From positions 32,025 to 96,024 of the forward strand of contig CAJUDH010000012.1 of the NCBI GenBank assembly GCA_910584845.1: DNA of 64,000 nucleotides. Reading direction: 5' to 3'. Positions 55,127-63,947 of the stretch are shown piece after piece. The stretch comes from an uncultured Lachnospiraceae bacterium. Its GTDB lineage: Bacteria > Bacillota > Clostridia > Lachnospirales > Lachnospiraceae. Every line of letters starts with the position of its first letter. Position 1 is the first letter of the stretch. The position numbers and the translations under genes are program-made. The notes under the pieces are model-generated. The model worked only from the letters and a program-made list of their open reading frames with translations, searched no databases and was not told the DNA's origin.

Positions 55127-57670
55127 TTACGCCAAAGCTGAGTGCTGCATCAATGCCTCCTGCGTGGCTTCTTCCCTGTCAAACTCGCCGGTGACCGCCC
55201 CTTCCCTCAATACGAGGATCCGGTCGGCAGACCCTAAAAGCTCCGGCATTTCCGAGGAAATCATGATAACGGCCACGCCTTCCCGGACGATCTGCCCAAT
55301 GATCCCGTGGATCTCTGCTTTCGCCCCTACGTCGACCCCCCTTGTGGGCTCGTCAAGGATCAAAAGCTTTGGTTTTTTTGCCAGCCATTTGCTTAAAATC
55401 ACCTTTTGCTGGTTTCCTCCGGAAAGTTCCACCACGTTCTTTTCGTCGGTTGGGGTCTTGATCCCCAATGCGCTGACGTATTCTTTGGACAAGGCTTTCT
55501 CCGCCTCATCCTGAACGATCCCATGGCGGCTTAAACGTTCCTCATAAGAAGGAAGCGCAATATTCTCACGGATTGACATAAACGGTATAAACCCGTCCCG
55601 TTTCCGGTCTTCTGGAACATAAGCGATACCGGCATCTACGGCATCCGACACATTCCGGATAGCCACCTGCTTGCCCAGCACCCGGACCACCCCGGAATCA
55701 TACCGGTCCAGACCAAAGATACACCTGGCGATCTCCGTCCTGCCGGCGCCCATAAGCCCGCTCAGCCCCAGAACCTCCCCTGCCCTGACCTGGAAAGAAA
55801 TGTCGTGGAAAACCCCTTTTCGGGTAAGCCCTTCCACTTCCAGTACAACCTGGCCATGGGGAACCGGCTTCCTGTCAAAAATATTGTTCAGTTCCCGGCC
55901 AACCATTCGGGAAATTACCTTATTTTCATCCATTTCCTCCGTGGGGTAATGGCCTACCATTGTCCCGTCCCGCAATATGGTAATACAATTGCTGATGGAG
56001 AAAATTTCCTGCATCCGGTGGGTAATATAGATGATCCCCACTTTCTTTTTCTTTAGTTTATCAATGATTCCAAACAGCTTTTCTTTTTCACGTTCCGTCA
56101 AGGACGATGTAGGCTCGTCCATAATGATCATCCATGAATTTTTTTCCACTGCTTTGATAATCTCAATCATCTGCTGCTCGCTGACCGTCAGCTTCCCTAC
56201 TATGCTTCTGGCGTCGATATTTAATTCCAGCTGGTCAATCAGCTCCTGCGCCCTTCGGTTCATCTCATGTTTGCTGATAAATCCGGGTATTTTCGCTTTC
56301 ACTTCTTTTCCCAAAAAGATATTTTGGGCCACCGTCAGCTCCGGCACCAGGGCAAGTTCCTGGTGGATAATGGAAATCCCGATTTCCTCTGCTTTCGCCG
56401 GGGAATGTATCAAGACCGGAACCCCGTTAATGGAAATCTGCCCCAGGTCCATTTTCACTTCCCCTGTCAAGATTTTCATCAGCGTAGATTTGCCGGCGCC
56501 GTTTTCCCCTGCGAGGGCATGGATCTGCCCTTGGGAAAATGTCACGTCCACGCCGTCAAGGACTTTGATCCCGGGAAAGGCTTTGGTAATGCCCTTCATC
56601 TCGATCACCTTATCCGGCTGGTCCAAGACCTGCTTCCACTGGTCGTTTTCCACTGCCGCCTGGCCTGCTTCTTTTAATTTTGGCGTCATCTTTTGATTGC
56701 GGTAATATGTGATAATAAGGTCTGCAATCACTGCTGCCAAAATCAGGATCCCTTTGGTAATGTAATTAAAATATTGGTCCGCCTGCATCATGCTCAGGCC
56801 ATTCCCAAGGACCCCTACCAAAATAGCGCCGCAAATCGTACCTTTCAGTTTCCCGATCCCGCCGGACAGGCTGGTGCCCCCCAGTACCACGGCTGTGATC
56901 ACTTCAAATTCCAGCCCGTCGCCTGCATAAGGCTGGGCAGACCCCATCCGCCCTACGGTAAAAATCGCCCCGATTCCGGTTATCAGGCCCCCTAAGGTAT
57001 AGGTGGCAATTAATACCCGTTCCGAATGGATCCCGTTGGCGTCTGCTGCCGTCCGGTTTCCGCCGATGGCATACAGCCACCGGCAAAACACGGATTTCTC
57101 ATTAAGGTAAATAAATAGCATGTATAAAACTACCAGCCCAAACACTACGACAGGGATCCTCATAATCATCCCTTGCCCGATAAACATGTAAAGGGGGTTG
57201 GTGATCTTGATGGAGGCCGCATTGCCGATAAGCATCGTCAGCCCCCGCCCCACCGACATCATGGCCAAAGTCACAATAAACGCCATGATATGGAACTTTC
57301 CGATCATAATGCCGTTTATCAATCCAAATAAGGACGCACACGCCAACGTGACTGCAAACGACAGGAACAGGCTGCCTGTAACCGTCAAAACTTTCGCGCC
57401 AACCATGCCGCTCACCGCCACGTTGGAACCAACCGACAGGTCAATCCCCCCTGTAAGGATAATGAACGTCATCCCCACGGAAACAATGGTAAGGACTCCG
57501 ATCTGCCGGAAGATATTCATCAGATTTGAAACCTTTAAAAACGCCGGATTGTTTGTTCCGAATATTACAAACAAAAGGGCTACGATCGCTAACAGAGTGA
57601 GGTACCTGGCATTTCGGGCAACGAACCTTTGGACAGGGTTTTCTGTTTGTACCTTTTCCTTAACACCCAT
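55127..57670 (-). CDS. Fused RbsC-like permease and RbsA-like double ATPase
   Basis: 847 residues in one frame. Residues 1-325 are a complete carbohydrate-uptake-2 permease (GGIDLSVGS at 74-82, GGTSLSGGIGKLKGT at 264-278, eight to ten membrane helices). A linker of about 30 residues follows, then a full RbsA/XylG/MglA-type ATPase with two nucleotide-binding domains: Walker A GENGAGKST at 388-396 and VSEQQMIEI in the first, the degenerate GLMGAGRTE and LSGGNQQKVILSKW in the second. These parts are normally separate proteins. AAGGAG precedes the ATG. The partner permease and binding protein are next to it. Confidence 0.95.
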   Translation of the reverse strand: MGVKEKVQTENPVQRFVARNARYLTLLAIVALLFVIFGTNNPAFLKVSNLMNIFRQIGVLTIVSVGMTFIILTGGIDLSVGSNVAVSGMVGAKVLTVTGSLFLSFAVTLACASLFGLINGIMIGKFHIMAFIVTLAMMSVGRGLTMLIGNAASIKITNPLYMFIGQGMIMRIPVVVFGLVVLYMLFIYLNEKSVFCRWLYAIGGNRTAADANGIHSERVLIATYTLGGLITGIGAIFTVGRMGSAQPYAGDGLEFEVITAVVLGGTSLSGGIGKLKGTICGAILVGVLGNGLSMMQADQYFNYITKGILILAAVIADLIITYYRNQKMTPKLKEAGQAAVENDQWKQVLDQPDKVIEMKGITKAFPGIKVLDGVDVTFSQGQIHALAGENGAGKSTLMKILTGEVKMDLGQISINGVPVLIHSPAKAEEIGISIIHQELALVPELTVAQNIFLGKEVKAKIPGFISKHEMNRRAQELIDQLELNIDARSIVGKLTVSEQQMIEIIKAVEKNSWMIIMDEPTSSLTEREKEKLFGIIDKLKKKKVGIIYITHRMQEIFSISNCITILRDGTMVGHYPTEEMDENKVISRMVGRELNNIFDRKPVPHGQVVLEVEGLTRKGVFHDISFQVRAGEVLGLSGLMGAGRTEIARCIFGLDRYDSGVVRVLGKQVAIRNVSDAVDAGIAYVPEDRKRDGFIPFMSIRENIALPSYEERLSRHGIVQDEAEKALSKEYVSALGIKTPTDEKNVVELSGGNQQKVILSKWLAKKPKLLILDEPTRGVDVGAKAEIHGIIGQIVREGVAVIMISSEMPELLGSADRILVLREGAVTGEFDREEATQEALMQHSALA

Positions 57671-57699
57671 ATACGTACTCCTTCTGTGTATCTCCGCTT

Positions 57700-58818
57700 T
57701 TATTTATCAAAATAACCCCTGAATTCATCCGCATAATTTTCAGAAAGCTCAATGGCTTTTTCCGGGGTAATGCATTCCATTTCCGTAAACCCTGCTGCTT
57801 TTACTTTTGCCGCCAGTTCTTCGCTGCAGACCACGTATCCCGGAAGCACTGCGTCGCGCTCCACATCCAGCCCCCTCATAATGGCGTCGGCATAAGAAAT
57901 CGCATGCCACCCGTCCCGGTAGGAGCTGATCAGGTAATCCGCGCTCATCTTCCCTTCTACCATCAGTTCCAGGCACTCCATTTCCGCGTCATTGCCTGCC
58001 AGGAGGGTCTTGTCAAGCCTTCCTTCTGTTTCAACGGCATTCACCAGGCTGGGGGTAACCCCATCGGTCATGCACAATATAGCATTGACGTCCGGGTATT
58101 TCACCATCCAGTTTTCTATGATCGACACGCCTTTGGACACGTCCCAGTCACAAGGCTGCACATCCAGCACTTCAATGTCCGGATAGTCCTTCAAAGCGTC
58201 GTTAAAGCCTTTTTCCCTGGAGTCGCTGGCCTCATGGCCTACCTGGCCCTGGATCAGGCACACGCTGCCTTTGCCTTCCAGCCCTTCGGCTATGGCATAG
58301 GTAACTCCCTTAAAACCTGTATAGTGGTCTATAATGCAGTTGTAGGTAGCCCCGCCGGTATCTACCGGGCTGTTGAGTCCAATCACAACGATCCCTGCGT
58401 CTGCCGCCTTTTTAAACACTTCCACCAAAGCCCCTGCGTCCTGGGGGTCCGCAATGATGCAGTCCACTCCCAGCTCTATGAAATTCTCAATTTGAGAAAT
58501 CTCGTTTTCGATACTGTTTTCTGCGCTCTGGACCGTGATCTCATACCCCAGCTCTGCCGCAGCCTCTTCGGCTGCCTCTTTCCAGCCGATATAAAATGGG
58601 TTTGTAAAATTAATCTCCACAACCCCGATTTTCTTTTTTTCGCCGGAAGCCTCTTTTTCGCCACCGGCCTGGGCCGTAGCCTCTTGGGCCCCGCTAGTCT
58701 GGGCTGTTTCCGGTGCTGCTTTCCCCTGTGTCTCGCCTGCCCCGTCACCCATGGAACATCCGGCCAGCATGGCTGCGGTCAATATAAGGCTGATTGCCTT
58801 CCCGGTCGTTTTCTTCAT
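57700..58818 (-). CDS. Sugar ABC transporter substrate-binding lipoprotein
   Basis: 372 residues. Lipobox LAGC with Cys21, an Ala/Thr/Glu linker, then a periplasmic-binding-protein type 1 (RbsB-like) domain beginning KKKIGVVEINFTNPFYIGWK. Recognisable are ADPQDAGALVEVFKKAADAG and the hinge segment GNDAEMECLELM. It captures the sugar outside the cell and hands it to the CUT2 permeases encoded on either side. AAAGGGG precedes the ATG. Confidence 0.93.
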   Translation of the reverse strand: MKKTTGKAISLILTAAMLAGCSMGDGAGETQGKAAPETAQTSGAQEATAQAGGEKEASGEKKKIGVVEINFTNPFYIGWKEAAEEAAAELGYEITVQSAENSIENEISQIENFIELGVDCIIADPQDAGALVEVFKKAADAGIVVIGLNSPVDTGGATYNCIIDHYTGFKGVTYAIAEGLEGKGSVCLIQGQVGHEASDSREKGFNDALKDYPDIEVLDVQPCDWDVSKGVSIIENWMVKYPDVNAILCMTDGVTPSLVNAVETEGRLDKTLLAGNDAEMECLELMVEGKMSADYLISSYRDGWHAISYADAIMRGLDVERDAVLPGYVVCSEELAAKVKAAGFTEMECITPEKAIELSENYADEFRGYFDK

Positions 58819-58852
58819 AAAATAACCCCTTTCTTATTTTACTTCCCCTTAA

Positions 58853-59830
58853 CTACAAGCTTCGCTTCCACTCTTTCTTTGCCAACAGGTTCAAAAATAG
58901 CGCCGCAATAATCAAGAGCCCTTTAAATAGTTCCTGTGCTGCCGAGGGAATGGATAAAAACACCAGCATATTATTGATAACCCCAATAAATATAACCCCC
59001 AGAAAAGTTCCGCACATGGAGCCTTTTCCACCGTTAATATCCGTACCGCCGATTACCGAAGCAGCAATTGCATCCATCATAAGAGAATTTCCACCGCTCT
59101 CCTGCGTTACCAGAATGATCCGGGTCCCCATAATCAACGCAGAAATCCCCATACATAACCCGGAAAACACATACACCAATATTTTGTATTTCACTACCGG
59201 AATACCAGACAAACCGGCATTCTTTTCATTGGACCCACAGGCATATACGCTGCTTCCGAACCTGGTATGGTTCAGGATCAAGGATCCGGCCCCAAATACC
59301 AGGAACATTACGATCACGGATATAGGAAATCCACCAATAGAAGATTTTCCAAAAAAGCTAAACACCGCATGTTTCAACTGTAGCTTTTTTCCTGCCGAAA
59401 TGAGGTTGAGGATCCCCTGGGACAGGGACATGGTGGCAAGTGTCGTCACAAAGGGCACCACCTTGACTTTGGTGATTAAGACCCCGTTGCATAACCCCAG
59501 CAGCATGGTGGCGGCGATGCCGCTTACAATCGCCAAACCCGCGTTCCCGGTCTGCGTAAAGGTCAGCCCGATTACAATTGCCCCCAATGTCACCCCATAC
59601 CCGGTAGATAAATCCATTCCGCCCGTAATCAGCACAAATGTCAGTCCGATTGCCAGAATGCCCATGTGGGAACTCTGCCTCAAAATTCCCATCAGATTCG
59701 ATATGGTAAGAAAATTGCTGCTTAAACACTGCGAAACTATTGAGAACAGCACAATCAAGCAAAAAAGAATCGTTAAGCTTTTGTCGGTATTTTTCATTCT
59801 GCCCATTTTTATCCCCGATATCCGATCCAT
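58853..59830 (-). CDS. RbsC-like sugar ABC transporter permease
   Basis: 325 residues, about ten membrane helices, CUT2 family (ITGGMDLSTGYGVTLGAI, FVTTLATMSLSQGILNL, ASVIGGTDINGGKGSMCGT). It is probably the partner of the permease half in the fusion protein, giving a heteromeric channel. It starts 39 bp after deoC with AGGCAGG upstream. Confidence 0.92.
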   Translation of the reverse strand: MDRISGIKMGRMKNTDKSLTILFCLIVLFSIVSQCLSSNFLTISNLMGILRQSSHMGILAIGLTFVLITGGMDLSTGYGVTLGAIVIGLTFTQTGNAGLAIVSGIAATMLLGLCNGVLITKVKVVPFVTTLATMSLSQGILNLISAGKKLQLKHAVFSFFGKSSIGGFPISVIVMFLVFGAGSLILNHTRFGSSVYACGSNEKNAGLSGIPVVKYKILVYVFSGLCMGISALIMGTRIILVTQESGGNSLMMDAIAASVIGGTDINGGKGSMCGTFLGVIFIGVINNMLVFLSIPSAAQELFKGLLIIAALFLNLLAKKEWKRSL

Positions 59831-59869
59831 ATATCCTGCCTCTCAATCGTTTTGTGCAAAGCCAATTTG

Positions 59870-60520
59870 TTATTTTTCTGCCAGCATGGCTGCCGCCGAA
59901 CTGGTTCCGATCCGGTCGCACCCTTCATTCAAAAACCATTCCAAATCATCCGCCGTCTTTACGCCGCCTGCCGCTTTCATCCTGACCTCCGGCCCGATGT
60001 GCTTCTTGAACAAAAGGATGTCTTCCCTTGTGGCGCCTCCGGTACCAAACCCTGTGGATGTTTTGATAAAATCGGCGCCTGCGTTGGTAACGGCCTTGCA
60101 CATGGCAACCTTTTCTTCCTCATTGAGGTAGCAGGTCTCGATAATCACTTTCAGGATTTTATCCCCCACTGCCTCTTTGATCGTCCGGATCTCGTCTTCC
60201 ACCTTCTGGTAATCGCCGTTTTTCACGTCGGAAATGTTAACCACCATGTCGACTTCTGACGCCCCGTCCTCAAGCGCCTTTTTGGCTTCAGCCACCTTGG
60301 CTTCCGTCACGCTGTAGCCCAGAGGGAATCCGATTACGGTACAGATATTGATTTGATCCCCATAAGCTTCCTTTACCCGGGCGATATAATTCGGAGGGAT
60401 GCATACGGACGCCGTATGGTATAAGGCTGCCTCGTCACATAATGTTTTAATCATATCCCAAGTAGCAAAGGCTTTCAGCTGTGTGTGGTCAATGTGGCTA
60501 AAGATTTCTTCTTTTTTCAT
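59870..60520 (-). CDS. deoC: Deoxyribose-phosphate aldolase
   Basis: 216 residues. Class I aldolase that splits 2-deoxyribose 5-phosphate into acetaldehyde and glyceraldehyde 3-phosphate. Schiff-base Lys153 in FIKTSTGF, Asp91 in EVDMVVNI and Lys182 in MKAAGGVKT are in place. AAGGAGG stands 8 nt before the chosen ATG. It is the first gene of the operon, directly behind the regulated promoter. Its presence with an FGGY kinase suggests a deoxy-sugar intermediate. Confidence 0.93.
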   Translation of the reverse strand: MKKEEIFSHIDHTQLKAFATWDMIKTLCDEAALYHTASVCIPPNYIARVKEAYGDQINICTVIGFPLGYSVTEAKVAEAKKALEDGASEVDMVVNISDVKNGDYQKVEDEIRTIKEAVGDKILKVIIETCYLNEEEKVAMCKAVTNAGADFIKTSTGFGTGGATREDILLFKKHIGPEVRMKAAGGVKTADDLEWFLNEGCDRIGTSSAAAMLAEK

Positions 60521-60542
60521 TTTGTTGGCCTCCTTAATAATT

Positions 60543-60598
60543 TTAACAACTTTATGTTGTAATTCTACCCCTTTTTGTTGCATATGTCAACGGTTTTA
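60543..60598 (-). promoter_or_regulatory. deoC operon promoter with operator and cre-like site
   Basis: Perfect -35 TTGACA (60585-60590), a 17-bp spacer and -10 TAGAAT (60562-60567) on the minus strand. TTAACAAC-TTTA-TGTTGTAA (60543-60562) is an imperfect inverted repeat just downstream of the -10, a repressor position. TAAAACCGTTGACA (60585-60598, minus strand) matches the CcpA cre consensus with one mismatch and overlaps the -35. Confidence 0.75.
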
Positions 60599-60638
60599 AC
60601 ATTTTTTCCTCATTTTTTGTCACATTTTCATTCATTTT

Positions 60639-60656
60639 ATGTTATAATATCAACAT
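60639..60656 (+). promoter_or_regulatory. deoR extended -10 promoter and operator
   Basis: TGT-TATAAT (-10 at 60643-60648) is an extended -10 without a good -35. It is embedded in ATGTT-N8-AACAT (60639-60656), which shares the TGTTG/CAACA half-site with the deoC-side operator, consistent with autoregulation. Confidence 0.6.
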
Positions 60657-60782
60657 TTAGATAAATCTTTTGTTAATATCCCAGATTTTAACAGATTTCC
60701 TTGTGTTCTCCGCCTCTTTATACTATAATGGATGGGAACCGAAATACGTTTGAAAACAAATACGCACAGGGCAGGTGAAAAT

Positions 60783-61559
60783 ATGTCAAAAAGAGAGGAA
60801 CGTGAAAACCAGATACTGTCTATATTGTCAGAAAAGAATGGGGTACCCATAAGGAAATTATCCAAAATGCTGGAAGTATCTGAAATGACCATCCGCCGTG
60901 ACCTTGCCGAATTGCAGTCCAAAGATTATATTTCCGTGATCCAGGGGGTCGCCATCATGAACCGGAACCAGGACGGCTCTTCCATCCAGAAAATATACAC
61001 TTTGGAATCCGAAAGGGAACTGATGAAGGAGAAAAAACGGCTGATCGGGCTGGCCGCCGCCGCAATGATTGACGAAAACGATACCATTATTATTGATACC
61101 GGCACCACTACCGAATTGCTGGCGCAGAACCTGCCGCATTTTCCTGTTACCATTGTATGTTATAATCTGAACACATTATCATTTATTAAAGACCACAATT
61201 TTAACAGCCTTATTTTCGCAGGCGGCTATTACCATGAAAATACGCAGATGTTCGAAAGCCCGGAAAGCGTTGCCCTGATTTCCCGCACATGCGCCAATAA
61301 ATTCTTCTGTTCCGCTGCCGGGATCAGCTCCAAGGGCGCTGTTACCTGCATTGACCAGTATGAAATCGCAACAAAACAAGCAGCAATTCGTTCTGCTCTT
61401 ACCAAAATTTTGTTAATAGATTCCTCAAAATTTGGTAAGATCCGTCCTTCTTTGTTTGCAAATATATCTGATTTTGATACGATAATAACAGATTCCGAAA
61501 TCCCACGCAATTGGATTGATTTTTTGGAAAGTTCAGGGATTTCTTTGAAAATCGTTTAA
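60783..61559 (+). CDS. DeoR/GlpR family transcriptional regulator
   Basis: 258 residues. The N-terminal winged helix (QILSILSEKNGVPIRKLSKM, VSEMTIRRDLAELQ) is typical of the DeoR family, with a C-terminal sugar-phosphate-sensing domain (IIDTGTTTELLAQNL, IFAGGYYHENTQMFESPES). It usually represses and is released by a phosphorylated sugar. AGGTGA precedes the ATG used. It diverges from the deoC operon and almost certainly controls it. Confidence 0.9.
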   Translation: MSKREERENQILSILSEKNGVPIRKLSKMLEVSEMTIRRDLAELQSKDYISVIQGVAIMNRNQDGSSIQKIYTLESERELMKEKKRLIGLAAAAMIDENDTIIIDTGTTTELLAQNLPHFPVTIVCYNLNTLSFIKDHNFNSLIFAGGYYHENTQMFESPESVALISRTCANKFFCSAAGISSKGAVTCIDQYEIATKQAAIRSALTKILLIDSSKFGKIRPSLFANISDFDTIITDSEIPRNWIDFLESSGISLKIV

Positions 61560-61618
61560 AGGCAGGTACGGCACAGGTTTATGGCATACCATGCCCAAAA
61601 GGCATATACCTGATATAA

Positions 61619-61653
61619 ACAGGCTGCCGGGAGCTCCCCGGCAGCCTGTTTTG
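61619..61653. terminator. Bidirectional terminator between deoR and the family 1 binding protein
   Basis: ACAGGCTGCCGGG at 61619-61631 pairs perfectly with CCCGGCAGCCTGT at 61637-61649; TTTTG follows on the plus strand and TTTATAT on the minus. It ends two convergent genes. Confidence 0.85.
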
Positions 61654-61657
61654 TGCC

Positions 61658-63085
61658 TTATTTCAACAAATCTTCCACATCCTTCTGGGCCTTCTCACAT
61701 GCTTCCTGTGCCGTCATCTCTCCTGCCTGTGCCCGGGATGCATAGCTGCCCATAATATCCAGCATCTGGTTAATCTGCTCGTGGGGCGGCGTCCACTGGA
61801 GCCCCCGCTCCACAAGGCCGTTCGCCTTCTCAAGGGCGGCCAGCTGAGCCGGGTAGGACGGGTTTTCCTTGACCAGCCCTTCGTTTTCATAAACGGAATA
61901 CCGGGTAGCGGCCCCTCCGTTTTTGACATAGTCCAGGCTCTTTTCACGGCTGGTCATATACATCATGAAAGCCCAGGCCGCGTCCGGGTTCTTTGCGCCC
62001 TTCGGAATGGAAATATTCCAGTCTGCCAACGCGGCAGATTCCCCTGCCGGCCCGTCCGGCGGCGCTGCAAATGCAACTTTATCATAAATTTTCGACTGCT
62101 GGGGGTCGGTAATGGCGCCGGCAATGGCCGTAGCGTCCAGCCACATGGCAGTCTTCCCCGCCATAAAGGCGCCCAATGCCTCTTCATGGGTGTAGGTAGA
62201 CACATCCGGAGGCGCACAGGCCAGCATATCCAGATACCATTCCAGGGATTCCACCACGCCCGGGTCATTGATCTTTGGTTCTAACGTTTTTTGGTCCATC
62301 ATCCCGTCGCAGAAGGCGTACATGGTGGTCAGCCAGCCGGACGCAAAATGGATCCCCCTCTGCCCCCTTAAAGCAACCCCGTAAAGCCCGTCTTCTTTTC
62401 CGTTGAAAAACTGCGCCAGTTCCAAAAATTCCTCCATGGTTTTGGGCGGCTCTTTCCCGTACTGTTCAAACAAGTCCGTCCGGTAGCCCAGGAAACGGGT
62501 CTCGCCTGCAATAGGGATCCCGATGGTCTGCCCCTGGTACCTGCCCAGGTCGCAGTAAGCCGGGATCAAATCCTCCTTGTCATACCAGTCCGGTGTTTTC
62601 TGTGGGTCTTCCAGATAAGAATCCAGCGGTGCAACCACGCCCTTTGCCCCATATTCCGCGTTCCAAAAGCTGTCAACCATAAATACGTCATAGCTATGGG
62701 CCCCCTGGAAGTCTAAAAGCTGTTTGTTTTTCAGGTAAGTCTGTTCCACTACGTCCCATTCCACCTGGATCCCGGTTAAATCCGTAAAATCCGCCGCCAT
62801 GGCCTGAAACGCCTCTGTGGATGGGTGGGAAGCCATGGAAACCACTATTTTCGTCCCGTCAAGCTGGCTTTTTACCTGATTCCCCCATCCTTCCAGGTCC
62901 AAGGCCCCGTTTTCCTGGGCCGGGCCTTGGTCCTTTTCCTCTTCCCCCTTTGCCTCTTCTACTGCAGGCGCGTTAGTGGTAGGCGCCTCTGTGGAAGGTG
63001 GCGGGGTGCTCCCCCCGGAACTGCAAGCCGTCACGGAAAGTGCCAACATCCATGCCAATGCCCCGGCATACCATTTTCGCTTCAT
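61658..63085 (-). CDS. Extracellular solute-binding protein family 1 (sugar)
   Basis: 475 residues. Lipobox VTAC with Cys21, a low-complexity Pro/Thr/Glu linker, then a type 2 periplasmic-binding domain (GTKIVVSMASHPSTEAFQAM, DVFMVDSFWNAEYG, AFMAGKTAMWLDATAIAG). It delivers a sugar or oligosaccharide to the MalF/MalG-type permeases encoded upstream. AAAGGAGG precedes the ATG. No ATPase is in the visible part of the operon; these systems often share MsmX-type ATPases. Confidence 0.92.
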   Translation of the reverse strand: MKRKWYAGALAWMLALSVTACSSGGSTPPPSTEAPTTNAPAVEEAKGEEEKDQGPAQENGALDLEGWGNQVKSQLDGTKIVVSMASHPSTEAFQAMAADFTDLTGIQVEWDVVEQTYLKNKQLLDFQGAHSYDVFMVDSFWNAEYGAKGVVAPLDSYLEDPQKTPDWYDKEDLIPAYCDLGRYQGQTIGIPIAGETRFLGYRTDLFEQYGKEPPKTMEEFLELAQFFNGKEDGLYGVALRGQRGIHFASGWLTTMYAFCDGMMDQKTLEPKINDPGVVESLEWYLDMLACAPPDVSTYTHEEALGAFMAGKTAMWLDATAIAGAITDPQQSKIYDKVAFAAPPDGPAGESAALADWNISIPKGAKNPDAAWAFMMYMTSREKSLDYVKNGGAATRYSVYENEGLVKENPSYPAQLAALEKANGLVERGLQWTPPHEQINQMLDIMGSYASRAQAGEMTAQEACEKAQKDVEDLLK

Positions 63086-63116
63086 AATCTTAGCCTCCTT
63101 TAAATTTAATTTTATG

Positions 63117-63947
63117 TTAACCTTTTACCGCACCAAACGTAAGCCCACGTATCATGTATTTCTGGACCGCGATCCCAAAGACAATAGCAGGAAGGCTGGA
63201 CAATACGCCGGTTGCCGCCATCTCCCCCCACTTGGTGCCGGATACGGATAAAAACAGCATTACCGATGTGGGGACGGTTTTGGCCCTTATGCTGGTCAAA
63301 AAATTGGCAAATACAAATTCATTCCAGGAATTAATCAGGCAAAATATGGCCGTGGCCGTCAATCCGGGAAGGGACAAAGGCAGGATCAGCTCCTTAAACA
63401 CCTGAAACCCACTGCACCCGTCAATCTTTCCTGCATCCTCAATTTCCATAGGGATATCTTCGAAAAACCCCCTCATCATCAATATGGTAAAAGGGATGTT
63501 AAACAGCAAGTAACAGATAATTAAAATAACCCTTGTATCCAAAAGCCCGGCCGCCATAGCCATAAGGAAATAAGGGATCACAACGGCCATAGCCGGGAGC
63601 ATCCGCTGGCTTAATACCATGAACGCCATGTCCTCCCTCCTTTTCCAGCGGTACCTGGCAAACCCATAGGCCGCAAGGGAGCCAATCGCCAGGGAAACCG
63701 CCGTAGATACTACCGATACGGCCATACTGTTTACAAAATAGTCCAAGATATGGGCATTCTTAATAATATTGGAATAGTTTTGCAAAGTCGGGACAAAAAT
63801 CCACTTCCCCGGCTCAAAAATATCTACCCGGGGCTTCAGGCTGATTAGGACCATCCACAAATAGGGCGCGATAAAAAACAGGCAGACTACCGTAAACACC
63901 AAACCCCTGGCCACTCCCCCTATGGCCTGCTTTTGTCTTTTGCTCAT
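63117..63947 (-). CDS. Carbohydrate ABC transporter permease, MalG type
   Basis: 276 residues, six membrane helices. The CUT1 EAA loop is seen as EIEDAGKIDGCSGFQVFKEL, where it contacts the ATPase. AAAGGAGGG precedes the ATG, which overlaps the stop of the preceding gene (ATGA). It pairs with that gene's product and the family 1 binding protein. Confidence 0.93.
   Translation of the reverse strand: MSKRQKQAIGGVARGLVFTVVCLFFIAPYLWMVLISLKPRVDIFEPGKWIFVPTLQNYSNIIKNAHILDYFVNSMAVSVVSTAVSLAIGSLAAYGFARYRWKRREDMAFMVLSQRMLPAMAVVIPYFLMAMAAGLLDTRVILIICYLLFNIPFTILMMRGFFEDIPMEIEDAGKIDGCSGFQVFKELILPLSLPGLTATAIFCLINSWNEFVFANFLTSIRAKTVPTSVMLFLSVSGTKWGEMAATGVLSSLPAIVFGIAVQKYMIRGLTFGAVKG

Noticed and set aside
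57904..58911. 335-codon plus-strand frame opposite the sugar-binding lipoprotein
   Set aside because: Antisense shadow of a clear lipoprotein gene; no start signal and no recognisable motif.
58950..60131. 393-codon plus-strand open frame opposite the permease and deoC
   Set aside because: It is antisense to two well-supported genes, has Pro/Ile/Thr-rich composition typical of reverse reading, no ribosome site and no family features.
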